Part shown: one piece after another, positions 6,289 through 9,889 of the stretch
Layout of the letters: each line of letters opens with the position of its first letter
Numbering within the stretch: the first letter of the stretch is position 1
NCBI GenBank assembly: GCA_947632315.1
Contig: CANROV010000066.1
Span: 1 to 9,889, forward strand
DNA: 9,889 nucleotides
From: Candidatus Gastranaerophilales bacterium
GTDB taxonomy: Bacteria > Cyanobacteriota > Vampirovibrionia > Gastranaerophilales > Gastranaerophilaceae
Direction: 5' to 3'
Position numbers and translations under genes: made by a program
The notes under the pieces: model-generated
Database searches by the model: none
What the model was told of the DNA's origin: nothing
Seen by the model: the letters and a program-made list of their open reading frames with translations, nothing else

Positions 6289-7464
6289 TTAATGTTTAAA
6301 TAATGGTAAAAGCATATCAATATACGATTTAAACAGTTTTACATTATGTACTCTATGTATATTCACTCCTTTTGTTAAAAGGGAATATAAAACAGAAGCA
6401 GTATCAGAATCTGAAATTGATAAATTTAACTTATTTCTTAAAAATGATTTTCTTGATATTCCGAGAAGTAAAGGTACACCTAAAGAAGAAAATTCATTAT
6501 GGCGCTTTAATATTTCAAAACAAGTATCCATAGACTTTCCAAATCCTATACCTGTATCCGCAATTATATTATGTTTACTTATTCCTGCATTAATCATGCC
6601 GTTTATTTTATTATATAAAGACACGTATATTTCATCTATAATACAGCCGGATGAAAAATCTTTATTCAAAGCAGGAACATTATTTGAATGCATTACTATA
6701 GACGGAATATTATTTTTAGTAACATAATCAAATAAATTTTTATCATAATCAAAGCCTGAAACGTCATTAATTATATCAGCGCCAGAGTGTATTGCAGCCT
6801 TTGCCGTCTCATAATTTCTGGTATCAACACTTATAGGGATATTTATATTTAAATCTCTAATTTTTTGAATAACAGGGATAATTCTGTCCATTTCTTGATT
6901 AATGTTAACCTGTAGAGCCTCAGGGCGAGTGGATTCTCCGCCGATATCAATAATATCAGCACCATCATCTATCATTTTAACAGCATGATTGACCGCATTA
7001 TCCATATTTAAATATTTCCCTCCGTCACTAAAAGAATCGGGAGTAACATTCAAAATCCCCATAATATATGGCTTTGACCAATCAAACAAACAATTGCGGA
7101 TTTTCAGCTCTTGTTTTTTGTTATTAATAATACTTTCAAATTTTAAAGCAAGTTCTTTTAACTTAAACGGCTGATTTTTAAGTTTATCGATAAGTTTTAA
7201 TATTTGATAATCACTTGCATATAATATTGCATTTGTATAGTCGCACTTACACATAATTGTTTCACGGTTTACGGCGCAATCAAAGCCTAATGACAGGCAT
7301 AATTGTTTTAAAATATTTGCCTCATATGGCTTTAAATTAAATATTTTGTATGAAAAGCCTTTGTATTTTTTTTCTGCAGTTTGAATATAAGATTTATCAA
7401 AACCTACCAAATTAAGTTCATTTATAATATTTTCATCGGAATATTTTATTACAATATCATTCAT
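6289..7464 (-). CDS. folP: Dihydropteroate synthase with N-terminal extension
   Basis: This enzyme joins 6-hydroxymethyl-dihydropterin pyrophosphate to p-aminobenzoate to make dihydropteroate in cytoplasmic folate synthesis; it is the sulfonamide target. The catalytic TIM barrel occupies about residues 131-391 and shows the family motifs in order: GILNVTPDSFSDGG (136-149), DIGGESTRP (173-181), SVDT (212-215), NDVSG (233-237), VMHS (257-260), GIGFGKS (305-311), GISRKSF (335-341) and RVHNV (371-375). Two usually conserved spots differ: DTG replaces DPG near 303, and RVHN replaces RVHD near 374, although the phosphate- and pterin-contacting K339, R371 and H373 remain. The first 130 residues lack recognisable motifs; similar extensions occur in long FolP proteins of some anaerobes. 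No other folate gene is adjacent. The ATG at 7464 has no Shine-Dalgarno but has a TATAAT six bases before it. Confidence 0.95.
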   Translation of the reverse strand: MNDIVIKYSDENIINELNLVGFDKSYIQTAEKKYKGFSYKIFNLKPYEANILKQLCLSLGFDCAVNRETIMCKCDYTNAILYASDYQILKLIDKLKNQPFKLKELALKFESIINNKKQELKIRNCLFDWSKPYIMGILNVTPDSFSDGGKYLNMDNAVNHAVKMIDDGADIIDIGGESTRPEALQVNINQEMDRIIPVIQKIRDLNINIPISVDTRNYETAKAAIHSGADIINDVSGFDYDKNLFDYVTKNNIPSIVMHSNNVPALNKDFSSGCIIDEIYVSLYNKINGMINAGISKHNIIADTGIGFGKSMDTCFEILKRHNEFSSLGVPLLLGISRKSFLRNKLNLSISDSDTASVLYSLLTKGVNIHRVHNVKLFKSYIDMLLPLFKH

Positions 7465-7470
7465 AAAATA

Positions 7471-7476
7471 ATTATA
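7471..7476 (-). promoter_or_regulatory. -10 box of folP, predicted leaderless start
   Basis: A perfect TATAAT reads from 7476 to 7471 on the minus strand, six bases before the folP ATG, the same geometry as at uvrC and the YkgJ-type gene. Its first T is also the last T of the upstream terminator's T tract, so terminator and promoter are fused. No -35 box or Shine-Dalgarno is visible. Confidence 0.55.
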
Positions 7477-7513
7477 AAAAAAACGAACCGAATTTAAAAG
7501 CGGTTCGTTTTTT
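7476..7513 (-). terminator. Intrinsic terminator after the 211-residue gene
   Basis: On the minus strand the perfect stem CGAACCG/CGGTTCG (7507-7501 pairing with 7490-7484) encloses a 10-base loop and ends in eight T bases (7483-7476). A/T pairs from the flanking runs extend the stem by six more. It begins 17 bases after the stop codon at 7531 and should end that transcript before folP. The plus strand also shows a stem followed by six T bases, so it may act in both directions. Confidence 0.92.
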
Positions 7514-7530
7514 GTTATTCATAAGAATTA

Positions 7531-8166
7531 TTATGCTGCAGCTTTAAGAATATCAGAAATAATGTTAACTTCATTTATAGCGTTTTTGTATGCATTAACA
7601 CCTTCTTGTGTAATATCAGCAATACCGTCATTATTTCCGTCTACAGTAGTTATTTTAGGAACAAAACCTAATACAGAAGCAACTCCTGCTATATTTTTAA
7701 TAAAATTATCAATGCCTTCATTTTTTATTGAATCTACAGCTTTTGCTTTAAGTTGTGCTAATACATCGTTTGCTTTTTTTGCAACTTTAGAAATATTTTT
7801 ATGACCTTCATTATTTGCAAGTTTTTCTGTTTTGTTTAGTAAACCGTTGCCTACAACTTTTAATCCATTTAAAATTTTTCCGCTTGCTTTTGGAAATAAA
7901 TTTAAAGCTTGTGAGGCTAACAATTTACCACAACCGTAAGTTACAACAAATGCTGCGGCAACAGAGAAGAAAGTTTGTAGAAATGATTTACTTTTAGGTG
8001 AACCATCATTTGATTTAGAAAATTCGTCATATTTTCTTGCTTCATTATATAAACGATCAACATCTGAAAGACCTGCTACCTTTTTTGACTCTTTACTTTC
8101 ATATTCTGTATCACCAAAAGAAACTTGCGGTTTAATGGGTGAACAATTTACTGCAGAAATACTCAT
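7531..8166 (-). CDS. Unknown protein with a membrane segment and a calcium-loop-like motif
   Basis: I do not recognise this 211-residue protein. It has no cleavable signal peptide. The N-terminus carries the short motif KPQVSFGDT (12-20), followed by a polar charged stretch (20-60) and one hydrophobic segment at about 62-80 that could span the membrane. The rest is lysine- and alanine-rich and probably helical (95-165). Near the C-terminus, DGNNDGIADITQE (176-188) matches the DxNxDGxxD calcium-binding pattern seen in EF-hand and dockerin-like loops, followed by a helix-forming tail. The start is well supported: GGAAGG lies eight bases before the ATG. A strong terminator follows the stop, so the gene looks monocistronic. 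It is divergent from secA across 182 bases, which gives no clear functional clue. A membrane-tethered, calcium-responsive role would be speculation. Confidence 0.75.
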   Translation of the reverse strand: MSISAVNCSPIKPQVSFGDTEYESKESKKVAGLSDVDRLYNEARKYDEFSKSNDGSPKSKSFLQTFFSVAAAFVVTYGCGKLLASQALNLFPKASGKILNGLKVVGNGLLNKTEKLANNEGHKNISKVAKKANDVLAQLKAKAVDSIKNEGIDNFIKNIAGVASVLGFVPKITTVDGNNDGIADITQEGVNAYKNAINEVNIISDILKAAA

Positions 8167-8310
8167 GCTTATTACCTTCCTTTACTTCTATTCTACTACA
8201 ATTAAATATAAAAATAAAAATTATTGCTTATATGAAGTAAAATATTAAGAAAAATTTACATTGAAATAATTAAAATAATATTAAGCAAATATAATAAAAA
8301 AATATTTATA

Positions 8311-8319
8311 TGTTAAAAT
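8311..8319 (+). promoter_or_regulatory. Possible extended -10 box of secA
   Basis: TGTTAAAAT matches an extended -10 element (TGn plus TAAAAT, five of six consensus bases). It would start transcription near 8326, leaving a leader of about 23 bases that includes GGAG at 8335-8338, ten bases before the secA ATG. The gap from 8167 to 8348 is so AT-rich that other -10-like strings occur, including TATAAT at 8290-8295, so this choice is tentative. Confidence 0.35.
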
Positions 8320-8348
8320 TTTTATATAGATATTGGAGATTAGGGTAA

Positions 8349-9889
8349 ATGATTGATTTTTTAATAAAATTGCTTGGTGATCCGAACAATAATAAGATAA
8401 AAAAGATGATGCCGATTGTTGAACACATTAATGCAATAGAGCCTCAATTTGCTGAATTGACAGATGAAGAATTAAAAAATAAAACAAAAGAATTTAAAGA
8501 AATACTGTCAACAAGACAAACATCAAACGACATAAAAAAAGACAGAGAACTTGAGAAACAAGCACTGGATTCAATATTACCGGAAGCTTTTGCAACAGTC
8601 AGAGAAGCAGGCAAAAGAGTTTTAAATATGCGTCATTTTGATGTTCAACTATTAGGAGGTATTTTCCTGCATGAAGGTCAAATTGCCGAAATGAGAACAG
8701 GTGAAGGAAAAACACTCGTTGCTACTTTGCCCGCATATTTAAATGCTTTGACGGGCAAAGGTGTTCATATAGTTACGGTTAATGATTACCTTGCCCAAAG
8801 AGACAGCGAATGGATGGGGAAAATATTCAAATTTTTAGGTCTGTCCGTCGGTGTTATCCTTTCAGGCATGAATGACTATGATGACTTTCAGCGTAAGAAA
8901 GCCGCATATCAATGCGACATAACATACGGTACTAATAATGAATTCGGCTTTGATTATCTTAGAGATAATATGGCGACAGATATTGAACAAAGAGTCCAAA
9001 GACCTTATAATTATGCGATTATAGATGAAGTTGACAGTATCTTAATAGATGAAGCAAGAACTCCGTTAATTATAAGCGGTCGTCTTGAAAAATCAGCGGA
9101 ATTATACAGAACAATGGCTGCTGTTGCTCCTCAACTCGTAAAAAACAAGCATTATGAAGTTGATGAAAAGAACAAAAATGTTATATTAACCGAAGAAGGT
9201 ATAGATAAAGCTCAAGAAATCCTTGAGATTAAAGACTTGTTTGATATTAATAATCAATATGCACATCATCTTCTGCAAGCACTAAAAGCGAAAGAACTTT
9301 TCCATTTAAATACGGATTATGTAATTAAAAACGGTGAAGTAATTATTGTTGATGAATTTACGGGACGATTAATGGAAGGAAGACGCTGGTCAGACGGACT
9401 CCATCAAGCGGTAGAAGCAAAAGAAGCCGTTCAAATTCAAGATGAAACACAAACTTTAGCAAGTATTACATTCCAGAACCTGTTCAGATTATACCCTAAA
9501 CTGGCAGGTATGACAGGTACTGCTATGACTGAAGAAGCTGAGTTTGGAAAAATATATAATCTTGAAGTAACAAGAATTCCTACAAATAAAAAAGATATCA
9601 GAATTGATTTACCTGATGTAATATACAAGACGGAAAAAATGAAATATTCATCCGTAGTTGATGAAATAATAAGAATGCATAAAGAAGGCAGACCTGTTCT
9701 TGTCGGTACTATCAGCATTGAGAAATCGGAATTAGTATCGGGGTTATTAAGTCAAAGAGGTATAAAACATAATATATTAAATGCAAAACACCATGAAAAA
9801 GAAGCATATATAATTGCGCAGGCGGGAAGATTCGGAGCTGTTACAATTGCTACAAACATGGCTGGAAGAGGAACCGATATATTATTAGG
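8349..9889 (+). CDS. secA: Preprotein translocase ATPase SecA, C-terminal part outside the window
   Basis: SecA is the ATPase motor that pushes unfolded precursor proteins through the SecYEG channel in the inner membrane. The first 513 residues are present and the frame is open at the right edge. Recognisable elements are HFDVQLLGG (96-104), the Walker A motif in MRTGEGKT (115-122), TNNEFGFDYLRDNM (195-208), the Walker B region with DEVDS (226-230) and ILIDEARTPLI, the preprotein cross-linking region, AGMTGTA, and near the edge NMAGRGTDI of the second nucleotide-binding domain. The second half of the motor, the helical scaffold and any C-terminal zinc-binding tail are missing. The ATG at 8349 gives the normal SecA N-terminus (IDFLIKLLGDPN); GGAG at 8335 and AGGG at 8342 precede it. 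It would export the autotransporter encoded nearby, as well as all other Sec substrates. Confidence 0.97.
   Translation, partial: MIDFLIKLLGDPNNNKIKKMMPIVEHINAIEPQFAELTDEELKNKTKEFKEILSTRQTSNDIKKDRELEKQALDSILPEAFATVREAGKRVLNMRHFDVQLLGGIFLHEGQIAEMRTGEGKTLVATLPAYLNALTGKGVHIVTVNDYLAQRDSEWMGKIFKFLGLSVGVILSGMNDYDDFQRKKAAYQCDITYGTNNEFGFDYLRDNMATDIEQRVQRPYNYAIIDEVDSILIDEARTPLIISGRLEKSAELYRTMAAVAPQLVKNKHYEVDEKNKNVILTEEGIDKAQEILEIKDLFDINNQYAHHLLQALKAKELFHLNTDYVIKNGEVIIVDEFTGRLMEGRRWSDGLHQAVEAKEAVQIQDETQTLASITFQNLFRLYPKLAGMTGTAMTEEAEFGKIYNLEVTRIPTNKKDIRIDLPDVIYKTEKMKYSSVVDEIIRMHKEGRPVLVGTISIEKSELVSGLLSQRGIKHNILNAKHHEKEAYIIAQAGRFGAVTIATNMAGRGTDILL

Noticed and set aside
8167..8348. tRNA, riboswitch or small RNA between the 211-residue gene and secA
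   Set aside because: The gap is almost entirely A and T, with no stable stem pattern or terminator; only promoter-like strings are visible.
9437..9718. A 93-codon open frame on the minus strand
   Set aside because: It lies wholly antisense to well-conserved secA sequence, has no family features, and its composition reflects the complementary strand.

Overview
The window is AT-rich and compact, and comes from a diderm bacterium: it encodes a type V autotransporter with a signal peptide and an outer-membrane barrel. My best guess is a gut or host-associated Gastranaerophilales (Melainabacteria/Vampirovibrionia). This rests on the base composition, a SecA with a cyanobacteria-like N-terminal half, the Pmp-like autotransporter, and a small protein with an N-terminal PQVSFG motif. 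It is an inference from overall appearance, not from a marker gene; other AT-rich diderms are possible.

Layout. From the left edge on the minus strand: a radical SAM protein cut off by the window (1-560), then uvrC (636-2465). A YkgJ-type cysteine-cluster protein (2495-2902) runs on the plus strand, divergent from uvrC across 29 bp. Its stop codon interlocks with that of a large minus-strand autotransporter gene (2899-6176), which is split by a one-base frameshift near 4766. A G12 tract lies at 6253-6264, just upstream of the autotransporter promoter. folP follows (6289-7464, minus), then an intrinsic terminator (7476-7513), a membrane protein of unknown function with a calcium-loop-like motif (7531-8166, minus), and secA (8349 to the right edge, plus). 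No gap between genes exceeds 300 bp. I see no rRNA, tRNA, CRISPR array or insertion sequence.

How the genes relate. There is no single pathway here: the set mixes DNA repair (uvrC), folate synthesis (folP), protein export (secA) and a surface protein. SecA and the Sec pathway would be needed to export the autotransporter. The genes show two styles of expression signal. The radical SAM gene, the autotransporter, the 211-residue gene and secA have Shine-Dalgarno-like sequences. uvrC, ykgJ and folP have none; each instead has a perfect TATAAT exactly six bases before its ATG, which predicts leaderless mRNAs.

The most notable points are this repeated leaderless geometry, the G12 tract placed as a possible phase-variation switch for the autotransporter, and the frameshift that separates the autotransporter passenger from its barrel.
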